A stretch of DNA of 64,000 nt, taken from the NCBI GenBank assembly GCA_021613375.1, contig CM038708.1, forward strand, positions 29,278,059 through 29,342,058, given 5' to 3'. The notes beneath the pieces are model-generated. The model made no database searches. It worked only from the letters and a program-made list of their open reading frames with translations, and was not told the origin of the DNA. The translations under genes were made by a program, and so were the position numbers. Every line of letters starts with the position of its first letter. Within the stretch, counting starts at the first letter, position 1. Origin of the DNA: Megaleporinus macrocephalus (Eukaryota > Chordata > Actinopteri > Characiformes > Anostomidae). Shown one piece after another: positions 48,560 to 60,665 of this stretch.

Positions 48560-51000
48560 GTAAGTGCTGCTTGTGCTCATGCTGTGCCTGCATTTGGGGT
48601 TTGTGAAGACTTGGTCTGTAACTTCTTTAAATAGTTAGACGCTATACGTTTCCTGTGATGTAGTCAAGCTTCAGCTGGCTGGGGATGAAATGCATGGCCG
48701 CAGCTCCTCAGTGTAGCTCAGTGGCGTAGCCTTCTAGCAGAGAGGTTAGGAAAGGCGCAGGGAGAATTCCAGTAAGGCAGGACTGGTCTGAGTAGAGGGC
48801 TAATAAACTTGGTGGGAGGTCAGGAGCTGAGGCCCCACTTTTCTAGGTGGGGGTGCAGGAAATCGCTCTAGCCTGTAGCCAGGCATTTGAGCCTTCCAGG
48901 ACAGCAGTGGAAAAGACTGGGGCTTGGGCTATGACTTAAAAAGTACAACATCAACAAAACAAATGGCTGCACACGGTTATTGGAGGTGTGTAGTAGATTG
49001 TAATCCAGATAGGATCACCATATTCTCAAGTGCAGATGAAGCTGGTTCTTCTTCCCCCAGATAAGGTTCCACAGTATGACTCTTGGGCTGATACTTCTTA
49101 ATGCATCTCCTGAGAAGAACAGAGGAAAAAGAAGTATTGATTTTGTTCCCTGTTTGTGTGCACACAAAGTACGCCATCATCAATTAATCAATACCCACTA
49201 TAAGTCTGATTGGGTTTTTTTCTTTGGAGCCGTAAGTGACCACAGGGTTGGTACCAGCAGATTAACAGTCTGTTTCTCTGACTTTTATTAAAGCAGGGTA
49301 AATTTCTGATGGACCGTTTGGTGCCTGAAAAGACTTTCTTTCGTCTAAATCGATAAATTATTATTGTGTTGTACATGTCAGAGCCAACAGGAGAATCAGG
49401 TTTTGAACAACTTTCCTAACATAAACCTTCATAACATAAACCTCTCCCAACCCCCGGCTATAGATGCCTAGATGCTTTCAACTAAAGGCAGTCAGCTGGG
49501 TTTAGTGGTCGGCTGGAGCTGCCATACAACTGCTGCGTCCTCTCACTTTGGTTAAGAAAGAGGTTCTTTAAGGGAGGTCTGGTTTATTAGCTTGAAAGCA
49601 AGTGGCGAGATGAGATTTATGGCTTTATGGCACCTAAGGAGAACGGAGAAAGGATGCAATGAATAACTTAAGTTTCTTTAATCCTTCTGCTCAGAAACGA
49701 GTGAAAGGAAGGAAGAACACGTCTGTGTTTATGACGACCGACAAATGCCAGGTGTTCCTCTCCACATGTCACCCTGCCTGCTAGCCTGGCTCCATTCATA
49801 TGCAGGCGACAATAGCGAACCGCTCTGAGTGCTTAAGAGCTATAGGGTCCAATAATAAGTCTCAGGAAGAAAAGGAAGTGACGCGGTTGTTCCTAATTCC
49901 TCTGTGGTCAGAATGTCAAACTTTGACTACAGTTGGGTTTAACTGATCCAAGTAGTTGCTTGTACATGACTAGGAAGCAGCTAGGAAATAAATTCTAGGA
50001 ATTGGCCTTGCATATAGATCATATTTGTATATGATCTATGTATGTTACAGCCTCTAGCCTGTCTGGTTTAAGGAGAATAATTCTGTATGCTACTTTTTCT
50101 CACACATCAGGCCCTACACTAAAGTTATAACTGCCTTTGAAATTAGGCATGTGATTCAGGTGATTCATTTATTTTCTTAAAAGCTTCAAAAATGTTTAAT
50201 TATAACTGAAGTTCTTAGAAAAATTAGCTGATTTGCACTGATGTACTCTTACTGGCACAATACCAATTTCCTTTTCTGATCCCAACATCGAGACTTTGAG
50301 TATCGGCTGATGTTGATTTGATATATTGTCTTGAGGAGCTACCAAACTTTAAAAATTTTAAAAAGATTTAAAATATAATAAGTCTCAGTTACCATTACCA
50401 TATTACCTGTAATCGTCATGACAGAGTCAATGTTTGTCATGACAGCTTATGTTGCATCCGGTTTTTAGTGTGTACTTTAGTGACCTGTCATAGCATTTAC
50501 TAGTCAGGCTGGGTAGTATACCATATATTGTTATAGTTTAGGGCAAGAGACAGCATTGACATGACATGGTATCTGTTTGGGGCCGGCGTAAGAAGAAATT
50601 GCTGGATCTGGTGTAGTAGTTAAAAACTATGAATTTGATGCCGCCCTGTAAAAAACCTATGCTGAAACCACACATGCTCATACAGTATGAAGTGATGTAG
50701 ATAGCTGTGTATTTGTTAAAGTGTGCATTTACTGTTTATACAACCTAGTATTATGGTCTGGTACACTGCAGTACAGTACAATGCTTTGTGTTATTACATC
50801 TCAAGCTTTTCATTTAACACTTTAAAATTGGTTCAGCTTTGAGAGAATCTGAATGTGAGAATTGGGTAAATGTAATAGTAATGAACCCTCACAATAAGCC
50901 CAAATTAACCCTACCATCAGTCCTGCTCTATTACTGAAAGCATTTCAGCACCAGTCAACAGTTTTAGTACACTGCCAGTTAAAGCTTTAAGAAGGCTACT

Positions 51001-51350
51001 GGTAAACAGTTTTAGATCCCTACCATCCAAACGTTTTAGATCCCTACCAGCCAAACGTTTTAGATACACTACCAGCCAAACGTTTTAGATACACTACCAG
51101 TCAAACATTTTAGTACACTACCAGTTAAACGTTTTAGTACACTACCAGTCAAACGTTTTAGTACACTACCAGTCAAACGTTTTAGTACACTACCAGTCAA
51201 ACGTTTTAGTACACTACCAGCCAAACGTTTTAGTACACTACCAGCCAAACGTTTTAGTACACTACCAGCCAAACGTTTTAGTACACTACCAGCCAAACGT
51301 TTTAGATACACTACCAGCCAAACGTTTTAGACTCACTACCAGCCAAGCGT
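51001..51350 (+). repeat. Minisatellite, 24-bp unit, about 14 copies
   Basis: Unit CTACCAGYCAAACGTTTTAG plus TACA, with TAGATACA and TAGATCCC variants at the left end. A single inverted copy (CAAACGTTTGACTGGTAG) follows at 51365-51382. The 80-codon - strand ORF with an 8-residue period is a by-product. Direct repeats abut with no spacers, so this is not a CRISPR array. Confidence 0.96.
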
Positions 51351-52669
51351 TTAAAAACAGTTCTCAAACGTTTGACTGGTAGTTTACATGCTACTGTCTC
51401 TCGTCTGATTCTGAAAATATTTCTGCAAAGTAGTTTTGCCTCTACAGATGTAACCCTATACCAGTAGTGTATGATGTAAGGCCTAGTTGATCTAGATCCA
51501 CTCCAGATATAATCCTCAATAAACTTTGTGTAGTCCAGATTGAAAAGATGGTGTAGATATTGCAGAGCCCCTATTTTCTTAAGGACTTTTTACAAACCCG
51601 CTCAGTGTGAACAGTAAAAACAGTTTTTATACTGCACACCCCAAAGCTGCACTTAACTTTTCTTAACCTGTGTTTAAATTTACTCCGTGTTAAGCACCTC
51701 GTCGTTGGCCAGGTTGAGCACCACTGGTGTTTCATAACAGCGCTGTTGTGTCAGGCCCACAGATGAATGATAATTGGAGGTTGATTTTGGGCAGGGCGGC
51801 GGTGGAGGGTGGCGGGGGGTTAACCCCAGCCTTAAATCTGTTTATGACATCCCTATAGAGGAGTTCTTTGGTGGCTGGGAAGTGAACGGGACAAAGGCCC
51901 TACACCAGCCCAGTCGTCAGTTTTAGAGCAGTTGGAGATTTATGACGGCACAGTCGAGGCGAGGGGTCGTAAAGCCCCAGCCCAGCTGGATGGTTCTGCT
52001 AGTCTCTGGCTATTGAAGCGTTTTGCCGCCTTTTGTTCAGCGCCTTTCCAGCTTGCCTCTTGTCAGCTAGTGTGAAGTGAGCTACCTCTGTGTTTTTGTT
52101 TCGTAACTGTCGCTTGTGAAGTTGGTCACAAAAACCACTTTTAGTGGATGAAAACATCAGACTGTGACTGAAAGTAGAGCTGGACTGATATACCGAGGGC
52201 AAAATACAACCAGGCGATTTGAAGGTTTATCCGCCAATGAAGTGTCAGTGAGATGGTATATAAGAAAAGCACATACAGTAGTTTGATTCTGTTTGCATCA
52301 GTTAGTGCAGGGACAGCTTATATGTTTCATGCTTAACTTGGTTGTTAATTTTCATAAAATGATATAGACAACTTACAACCCCATTGGTCAGTCCTGGGTT
52401 AATTTCTTAATTTGTTTAATATCTGATTATAAAATTTGTCCTTAAAATGGATATTAAAGACTATTTTCACTTTGGAAGGCTTGTGTGGTGATATGAGTTT
52501 TGGTGAATGCACAAAATGTGTGCAGAAATGTGCAAAAGGGAGCTCCTACAGTGGAGGTCACTCAATTAACTATTAATATTAACACCTAGTCATTTGTACC
52601 TGACTTAGCACATGTCCAAACATGAGGTCTAGAATCAGGAATCAGTAAAGGAGCTTGGTTGAAACCACA

Positions 52670-53010
52670 TGTTTTATCTGTGCTTTCAATTCAAATCGAT
52701 CTTCATTTGAATAATCCAATATCGATTCGTATAAACCCGAGAACGATCTTTAAAATTAGCATTTCACCCACCCCATATAAACACTAATGTTTTTAGTAAT
52801 GGTAGGTTGAGTGTTCCTTGTACATTTACCACATTAGTTCTCTGAAAATCTCTTTTCATATTCAAACAAAACATATTATTGTAACTGAAATATCACTTAA
52901 TGACTCAATATTGAATTGAATAGAATCTAATCAGAAATCAAAATGAATTGGGACCTTGTGAATCAGAATCATATCAATCCGGGAAATCAGTGGCGATACC
53001 CGGCCCTATA
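52670..53010 (+). repeat. Interspersed repeat with ATCGATTCG motifs
   Basis: Left part has TTCAAATCGATC and ATATCGATTCG. Right part has GAATTGGGACCTTGTGAATC, GAATCATATCAATCCGGG and CAGTGGCGATACCCGGCCC. I recall this right-end wording from a common fish repeat; internal halves are partly complementary. Confidence 0.55.
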
Positions 53011-53369
53011 GACTACCAGATTTGGTGATGTGATAATGACACAACCAAGGAAACAGCATGCAGACCACCAAGTCTAGTCCTCATGTGTCTCTTGCTGTCA
53101 GGACTCTCTTTAAGCAATAGTTTGACCACCAGGAACATATTTATATATTACATTTATAGAGTTTTATTACTTTGATCTGGAGATGTATGAACTTTTGTTT
53201 TGCACTGGAGCTGTGCTGCATCTGTAGATACTGAGTACTGGTAGATCATGCCCTGACATTTAGCATTGCGCTTGCTTCATTCCTAAATCCTCACACGTTT
53301 TCCTCAAAAGGCTTTTTCACTGATTACTCACAAGTCGTTTAGAGTTGTTTGCTGTAAAGTGGTGCATTT

Positions 53370-53420
53370 TAGACGTACTGACGGTGCAGTGGTGGTGACG
53401 GGGGCCAGAGGTCAAACGTG
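53370..53420 (+). repeat. Interspersed repeat, family E fragment
   Basis: GTGCAGTGGTGGTGACGGGG then GCCAGAGGTC, a diverged family E end. Confidence 0.5.
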
Positions 53421-53653
53421 TACTTAAAATGAATAAATAAAGGCTGTATATTTGTTTTTGGGGGGTATGTTGTAGCTTACAAGGTTTAGTGAATGGGAGC
53501 TAAAGCATGTTTAAATCCAAATGGGGGTTTAAAGAGGATCACAATAAAATAATATATTTGGCATCAGGTAGCACATTTCCAGTTACCACCAGGTTTCTGT
53601 ACAGAGGTCGATTTTATATCATAATACTTTTTACATCTTGACTCTGATTATCC

Positions 53654-53877
53654 TCACTGTCCAATGAAAAAGAGGTATCTCTAAAATTACAACTTTACAG
53701 GAGAGACCAAAAACATACTTTGCTTTCAATGCAAGTCAATGGAACCAGATTTTTTTCCAAGCTATTTTGAAGCACTTCTAGTGGTCTATACATTATGAAA
53801 GACCATTGGTGGGTTCAAATGATGTAGAAAACTCAAAATCGACAAAAATGGAGATGGTTTTACATTGGACAGCGACA
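53654..53877 (+). mobile_element. MITE, family C, best-preserved copy
   Basis: About 224 bp with both ends visible: starts TCACTGTCCAATGAAAAAG and ends TTTTACATTGGACAGCGA. The ends are complementary over about 15 bp, forming terminal inverted repeats. Internal blocks include TGCAAGTCAATGGAACCAGA and GATGTAGAAAACTCAAAATC. No ORF. Superfamily not assigned; the target-site duplication could not be settled by eye. Confidence 0.82.
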
Positions 53878-54035
53878 TGCGTTTACTCATTTGTATAGAT
53901 TTTAACAGCAGGTTGTAAAAGTGAAAACTGAAGGAGCAGCAGTCAAGCCTGTATTTTCTTTGTGCATCTGTCCATTTCCTGTCTTAACATATAAGCAGTA
54001 TATCTTAACATGCAGATTAACATATCTTTCATATG

Positions 54036-54210
54036 GTTGCTGTCCAAAGAATTACACTGTGTGCCAATTCCATAAATGGTCCAATGGAAATGCTCCAAAA
54101 TAGCTCAGAAAATATTCTGGTTCATTGATTTACATTAAAAATAATGAGTGTCTTTGTCCTCCCCGGTGAAGTTGGCATTTTGGAGGTACTTGTATTTCCT
54201 TGGACAGTGA
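54036..54210 (-). mobile_element. MITE, family C copy (reverse orientation)
   Basis: Starts GTTGCTGTCCAAAGAATTAC and ends TTTCCTTGGACAGTGA, with GGTCCAATGGAAATGCTCC and GTCTTTGTCCTCCCCGGTGA inside: the reverse complement of the forward copy 160 bp to its left. Confidence 0.78.
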
Positions 54211-55794
54211 ATATATTAATGCTGGGATCCTCGATCTGACCCTCGTGTCTAAATGACACCGTTTCTGTGCCAGAGCAACTCAAGGACAAGCTAGCGTGAG
54301 ACTTAAACGCGAGTGGGCTAATAGATTAGTTCTGTTCGTAGCTCTGCTGCTTTAGTGCGTGGCTTTGGTTTTGGCGGTCCGCATGAGGCTGCGGGCCATG
54401 TCTGTTTTGATTGAAGTTGCTTTTTCATTAGCTGTAAAAAAGTAATGTAGCGTTTTACAGTGCAGCCACCGCTCGGCCGTTACTCAGGCTCGCGTGACAG
54501 CTCGGCAGAGCCGTACCAGCTCCGGCTCTCGCTCTCTCTGCTCCGCTCTACTGTTCTCTCTCCCCCACCCCCCACCAGGTCAAAGCTCAAAGACAGTCCA
54601 GATGATGATGGTGCTTAAAGATCTGCCAGTCTTTTCCACATGAGTGATGACATCAGTTTTATTGGCGGAGGGGTGCGGGGCTTTTCTGTCCGCGCTTTTA
54701 CAAGTGTCTAGTTTGGGGGGCTGTCGGACCCCTCCGTCAGAGAAAGGCCGTGTGATTTACGGTGCGGGACTGTGAGCGTGCGTTTGATGTCAGCTAGACT
54801 CCCAGACAGACAAACAGGCTGTAAAATGCAGAGAGGTGTAAAGAGGAGGAGGAGGGGTGGAAAAAACCCAGAAAGAAGGTAAAGAAACTTCAAAGACGAG
54901 CATCGCGGGTCCCTCCGACTCTTCGCCACCCTGCCTGCTCCAGCAGAATTTAGTAGCAACCCCTGCTTGTTGCGCTCGCTAGTGTCACTATCAATTTCTT
55001 CTGTTTCTTTCTTTCCCGTTCAGCTCCAGGAGATTTAGGTCTCTGTGTTTGTGGCTTTGTTCGCTCGTGCAGATAAAGCTGTGCTTTGCTGGAAGTTTGT
55101 TTTTGGCTGGCTGGTGAAAACTATTGATCTGACTGTGGTTAACAGTTGTGATGGAAGGTCTTTGGCTCTGTGGAGCTGTGAGTCGTAGCACACTAAAACA
55201 TAGATCCAGGTTACTCCACAAAAACTCTGCCGGGCCCTGGCAGCTCGAGTCACGGATTCAATAAAATTCTGCATTCCGAATAGTTTTCTAGTGAAAGTTT
55301 GCTGTAGTTTAGTGATCTTGCCATCTTTTTTTTTTTTCTTTTTTATTTAAGTTACTGTGTATTTCATCATGGGCCTCTCGTGTGGATTGATGGAGAGTAA
55401 TGTTTGTGTACTGAGATGCACTAGTATGTGAAGTGTGGTTTGATTGTTTGATTGTTGATGTCTGCTGAAGCCGATACTGATAGAGAAACGTATGAAATGT
55501 GGAAACTGTATTCGCACAACAGAGAAATAGGATGTATATATCATGTAGAAAATCTTGAAAGGTTACACACGCAGGTTATAAAATAAAAATGAAAAAATGA
55601 ATAAGCTGCAGATTTTTTTGCTCAGTAGTCCTGAAGCTCCTGCTGCTCAAGAAAAGTATAAATACAGGAGTTTAAAATATCCAGCAAATCTAAATACTGG
55701 ACTGATATTAATTTTAAAGCAGTTATCTGCTGATACTGATATGACTCTCATCGTGCACCCCTGTTTGGAGACACAGTACTGGAGTGATTGAGTT

Positions 55795-56067
55795 GTTTGC
55801 GTCTTTCTTGCACTCTCGTGCTTGCTCTCTCTTACACTCTCGCTCACACTCAGTTTCATACTCTCTCTCTGTCTTGCATGCTCTCTTTTGCATTCTCTTG
55901 CTCTCTCTCTTGCACTTTTACGCACTCGCTTGCACACTCTTGCGTTCTCTCTCTCTTACACTTTCTTGTGCTTTCTCTCTCTCTCTCTCTCTTGTTCGCT
56001 CTCTCTCTTGCTCTCTTTCTCGCGCTCCCTGTCTCTCTTGCTCTCTCTCTCTCTCTCCCTTTCTTGT

Positions 56068-56110
<43 letters not shown>

Positions 56111-56358
56111 CTTTCTCTCTCGCGCTCTCTCTCTCTTGTTCGCTCTCTCTCACTGTCACTCTGGCTCTCTCTCTCTTGCTCTCTTTCTTGCGCTCCCTGT
56201 CTCTCTTGCGCTCTCTCTCTCTCATGCTCTCTCTCTCTCTCTTTCTTGTGCTTTCTCTCTCTCTCGTGCTCTCTCTCGTGTTCTCTCTCTCTCTCTCTCG
56301 TGCTCTCTCTCTCATGCTCTCTCTCTCTCTATCTCGGGCTCTCTCTCTCTCTCTCTTT

Positions 56359-56418
<60 letters not shown>

Positions 56419-56484
56419 CTCATTCTCTCTCTCTCTCTCTCGCTGTCACTCTCGCGCTCGCTCACTCTTTCCCTCTCTCGCTCG
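55795..56484 (+). repeat. Long degenerate (CT)n polypyrimidine tract
   Basis: Nearly 690 bp of CTCT repeats with regular TTG, CGC and GTG interruptions (CTCTCTTGCTCT pattern). It keeps all three + frames open for over 230 codons (Leu-Ser) and a - frame of Arg-Glu for 169 codons. None of these is a credible protein. Confidence 0.96.
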
Positions 56485-57714
56485 TATAAAGCAGCAGCAG
56501 TGTTCTCCTTGACTGCGCGGTCGAGTGAAATCTGTTTGCTGCGCTTTGTAGAGAGACCCGGTTAGGTTTCACAGCGGGCTCATCAGAGAAGAATGTAAAC
56601 AAATGAATTCAGATTAGCTTTAATGGCGTCTTTAGATTTCCTGTCGGGACCTTCTCCAACTGGAATGAAACGAAGAGTATTGTGATGGTCTTGTGCGCTC
56701 TTCTGGTTTTTCGTTATGTGGTTGTAAAAGGCGCAGAGCGCTGAGAGGGGGCTTTCAGCAGAGGGTTACAAACCCCACAGAAATGCAGGGTGGACTTAAT
56801 GTGAAACTCTAAACCCTCCAAACGCGGCCAAGAGAAGAGTTTGAGCTGCGAATGTGGCAGAGGCTCCTGGGGGGGCTTCTTCCTTTTTCCCCCCTCTTTG
56901 AATAATTGGTTGATTTGTTAAAATAAGCCTGGCCATAGCAGAGGGCTTTTGTGGACTGAGGTTTATCAGGGGGTTTGGGCCATTTTCTGCAGGCCGGTTT
57001 CATGTTTCTGCTCTGTGCCGGCTGCGCTTGTGCGGAAAAAAAGAAATGTAATCAATCGCTAGTTGGGTTTGAAGAACGTGGCGCTCCCCTGACTAGAAAT
57101 GTTTCCAGTTGGCAGGTGCTTTTTTGGGCGAGAGTTTAAAAGCAAATTACTCTTGTTCTGTGTTTTGAATGCTTCGGTTTGCTGTGAATACTGGTGTTCT
57201 TTGTAAGTCCTTGACTGTTGTTCACTGTCGATGCTGGCGAGCAGCAGGAGCAGCAGCGAGTTACAGAAAGTGTTGGCGATTGAAAACGTGTACCTACTGT
57301 AGACCATGAGATCCTGCCCAGAAAAAACGTTCACGTTTCTCACCTTAGCAGCAGCCACAGTCTTTAATCTTAACCACATTGGGTAGAGTGCAGCACATGC
57401 ACACCCAGAACAGTATAACATCTCTCACAAAGCACAGCACATCTAAACTGAACCTGTCCGCATCCTGCAAACATATGAAACGCAGGCTGCGGCTCACTGT
57501 TATCAACGTTAGCAACTAGAAAATACTAGCACTGTTGGTTTCTACGTTATCAATCAGAAGTTTGGGTCACAACTCTTAAACTCCTAACTCTCGAAATAAA
57601 CCTAGCCAGTAAACTGAAAAAATATACTATTATATTAGATACTAATTTAGATTAAAAACAGTATTTGGTGGATATAAGGAGTAATTTCTTGATACTTTAT
57701 GTAATTTCACAGTT

Positions 57715-57875
57715 TGCCAACAGGTGATGGATGTTTGTATGGTTAGGTATCTTATACTTTACCAATAGGAGTCCTTGGGCAAGACTTCTAACACTACCTT
57801 CCCCTGCCTGTGTACATGTAAACTGTAAGGCATTCTGGATAAGAGTGTCTGCCAAATGCCATGAATGTAAATGTA
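57715..57875 (+). mobile_element. SINE-like element, 3' part
   Basis: Contains GTCCTTGGGCAAGACTTCTA, then CTGTAAGGCATTCTGGATAA, GAGTGTCTGCCAAATGCC and an ATGAATGTAAATGTA tail. The order CCTTG-GCAAG, CTGGATAAGAGCGTCTGCCA and AAATGC-GTAAATGTAAATG is typical of tRNA-derived fish SINEs (V-SINE type as I recall). The tRNA-like head with A/B boxes is not recognisable. Confidence 0.7.
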
Positions 57876-60459
57876 CTGATCTAATACTAAGCACGCCTCC
57901 TACCCATATTTGGTTCCACTAGCTAAAGAAAGTGGTGTTCAGGGCCATATTTTGAGAATGATGGCACAACTACTTAGCATATGAAAAGTAAACCTCCACA
58001 AGACATGCCTGACAGCTATTTCATGAAGAGATGGGCATTTCAGCAGAATCGACCACCAGCCGATACCATTCAAGGGCAGAGCTGCACTGCTATACTGCAT
58101 TCACATGTCTGAGAGCAACGGAGGTGCACTGAGCCAAAGCTGCTTAGGTCATGCCATTGATTTCAGTTAAGTTTGTACTACTAATGAATGGTGTATATAA
58201 TTTTGGAATATAGAATTTCAGTGTCATTATATTTTTCTGGTCATTTCATCAACTTGGGTCAACTATATCAACAACTATAGTCACGAAAATGTTATAGTTG
58301 TCGGCTTCTCAGTTTACCGAAACTATGAGAAGACGCAGTCAGGTTTTAGACCTGGACATATTTATAATTTTTACTTTGTTAGGTTGTTCATAATTGTGTT
58401 TTTGAGATCTACTTCAATAGACTTCCATGTTTTTTTACATATCGCTATAGGTTTCTCAGTGTGTTCACCCACAATCACCCTCCGCTCCTCTGTCTTTTAA
58501 GTCTATGAGTCCAGTGTGCTCTCATTGGTCAACTGGCCTACTCTGTTCTGATTGGTCATCTGCCAGGGCAGAATTCTGCTGCGAGTTCCATCCCCTCACC
58601 TATATGCTTATTTTTACAATGACCTCAGTTTAATCCAGAGTCTGATTCTGAAAGTCAGGTAGAGCCGATCCTGAAAGTCAGAAGTTGGTAGACCAGATCC
58701 ACCTTCAGAGGCTAGACTGGAGTAGGGCGTTTCAGAGTGGTCAGGTTTTACTATTTTAGTTTCTTGTACATTGTGTGATGAAGTGCCAAGCTTACCAGTA
58801 AGAGGACAGTAAGGATAGTGTAATGAGATGACATCACCTTGTGACAGAAAAAAAGGCTGGAATTTCAATGAGTCATGTGGTTTCTGTGGTAGAGAGTTTC
58901 TTTTAAAGAAGTTCTTTGAGCCTAATAGATTTGTAGCCTGTTGACAAGCAGAAAGGCTACATATCACACAAAAGAAAAGGGAAAAACTGAAAAAGAGTAA
59001 AAAGTCCCCTTTAATGCTGCTAAGGCGTTTTGTTTGGCAAATGTTTAAATAAAAAAATGAGCATTTATAGTCTGTTTGCAAAAGCTTAACCTATTAAAGC
59101 TACATAGCTTTGAAAAGCTAGGTATCACCCATAACCTATATCTGCTTTTATTGCCCTGAAAAGAACTCAGTATATTGTTAGAGTGAAAATGTAATTAATT
59201 TGCTTTGTACATATAAATCAAGCTGCTGTGTAGCAGAGGGCAGATGTGATGACTCTAATGGGGCTGTTTAAATCCGGTCTGATACACTTCCACAGGCCTG
59301 TTGTCCCAAGTGGCCTCGCGCTCCAGTGAGACATGGCCTGGAGGGGTCAAAGGAGCTTCATAAATTTTGATGTCCTCGAGAATTTATCTGCATGCAGAGC
59401 TCTTGCAAGAAGGCGCTAGTAAATCTCATGTAGCCTAGGAATGATGAACTTCCTAGCCGAATGAGTGCCACGGAGTTTCGTCCCTGGATTTACATCTGTT
59501 GCGTTCGGCGCTGTGCATCTTCTTAATAGGACAGAACTCCTGAAGTTTGTGGTGGGCTGGGGAAAATGATGGTTGCCTATTTGTGTCATTGTGTGAATGT
59601 GTAATGTGGCTGTCGGAATAATATTTTCGTGTGATGTTTATTTGTGTGTGGATGTCAGAAGCGTTTTTTTCTGAACAGGGAAACGAGGGAAGAGCGTGTG
59701 TGGGACTGCTTGTGCCGGAGTGTTCTCATAAATCAGCCTTCATTAAAAAGGCTTTAGGGGGAGGCTGTTGATTTACAGTGGGGAAGTGACACCAGATCCC
59801 ATCAAAAGCTCCAGAGTGGAGAGGAAAATGAAGCTAATAGCTCTGGTTTGACTACCAAGCAGCGCTGAGTCTTTATCACCATCGCTGTTAAACATCTACT
59901 GCTGAACCTGATGGGGTTGTCATGGCGGCTGAAGGAGGAAAGATTTAGGTGTGACACAGCGTTGGCAACCGTGTGTAAACTGAGCTACATATGTGCAGAA
60001 ATTACGATGATGATTATAAGGCCATAAACCAATTTTGCAGTCTGGAAAAAACTTGACTTGTGTTTTGATATAGAAGTTTTGGAGAGAGAATGCATTTTTC
60101 ATGCATTTTTCTCTGCGCAGTCCAAAGTGCTTTTCCACAGTAACTTTTTCCCCCCAGAAATAGAGATCATAAGCTGTGACCAAGTTCACTGCTAGTTCTT
60201 TTGGTGTTTATATTTTAAAAAGTGGCCAAAATGTGGGAAAACCTATACCTAAACCCTTCACCAAGACTGCCGAGTGCTTGTTTTTAAGGAAGCACCACCA
60301 CAGGCGGACTGATATCTCAGTTAACTGATAATATTGGCTGATATTGAGAACTGTTTTTTGAAACTTTGAGTAATGGTCTATAATAATATGAATATGATTT
60401 TGATTCTTTAAAAACTACTGAGCTTCAAAATAAGCTTTTTTAATGGAAGCACTTCACCC

Positions 60460-60665
60460 AAGACTGATATCTGAAATTGGATATATGACTTCTCTTACAC
60501 TCTGCTACGCCGCAGGGAAGAAATACATCACTAACAACATCCTATCACATGTTTTAGGATAGATTTGTTGCAGGATTGGATCAAATTTCCTTTTTTTGCT
60601 GGTTTGGATTTACTCTTTATTCATCTGATCTACTGTCTGCTGATTTGAACCGGATACTAGTGTTG
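60460..60665. repeat. Dispersed repeat related to 33945-34110
   Basis: Contains CTGATATCTGAAATTGGATA, ATCACATGTTTTAGGATAGA, GATTGGATCAAAT and a CTGATTTGAACCGGATACTA end. The stretch at 33990-34100 carries similar blocks in reverse (GGATCTGATTC, TATCCTAAAACATCACTC). Diverged and approximate. Confidence 0.5.

Noticed and set aside
51069..51311. 80-codon - strand ORF with 8-residue repeats
   Set aside because: A 24-bp unit divisible by three leaves the frame open by chance; no start context or promoter.
51001..51350. CRISPR-like direct repeats
   Set aside because: Units are contiguous with no unique spacers, and the window is vertebrate nuclear DNA.
55784..56565. Three overlapping + strand ORFs of 233-247 codons and a 169-codon - strand ORF
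   Set aside because: All are translations of the CT microsatellite; composition is only Leu/Ser/Cys/Phe/Arg/Glu.
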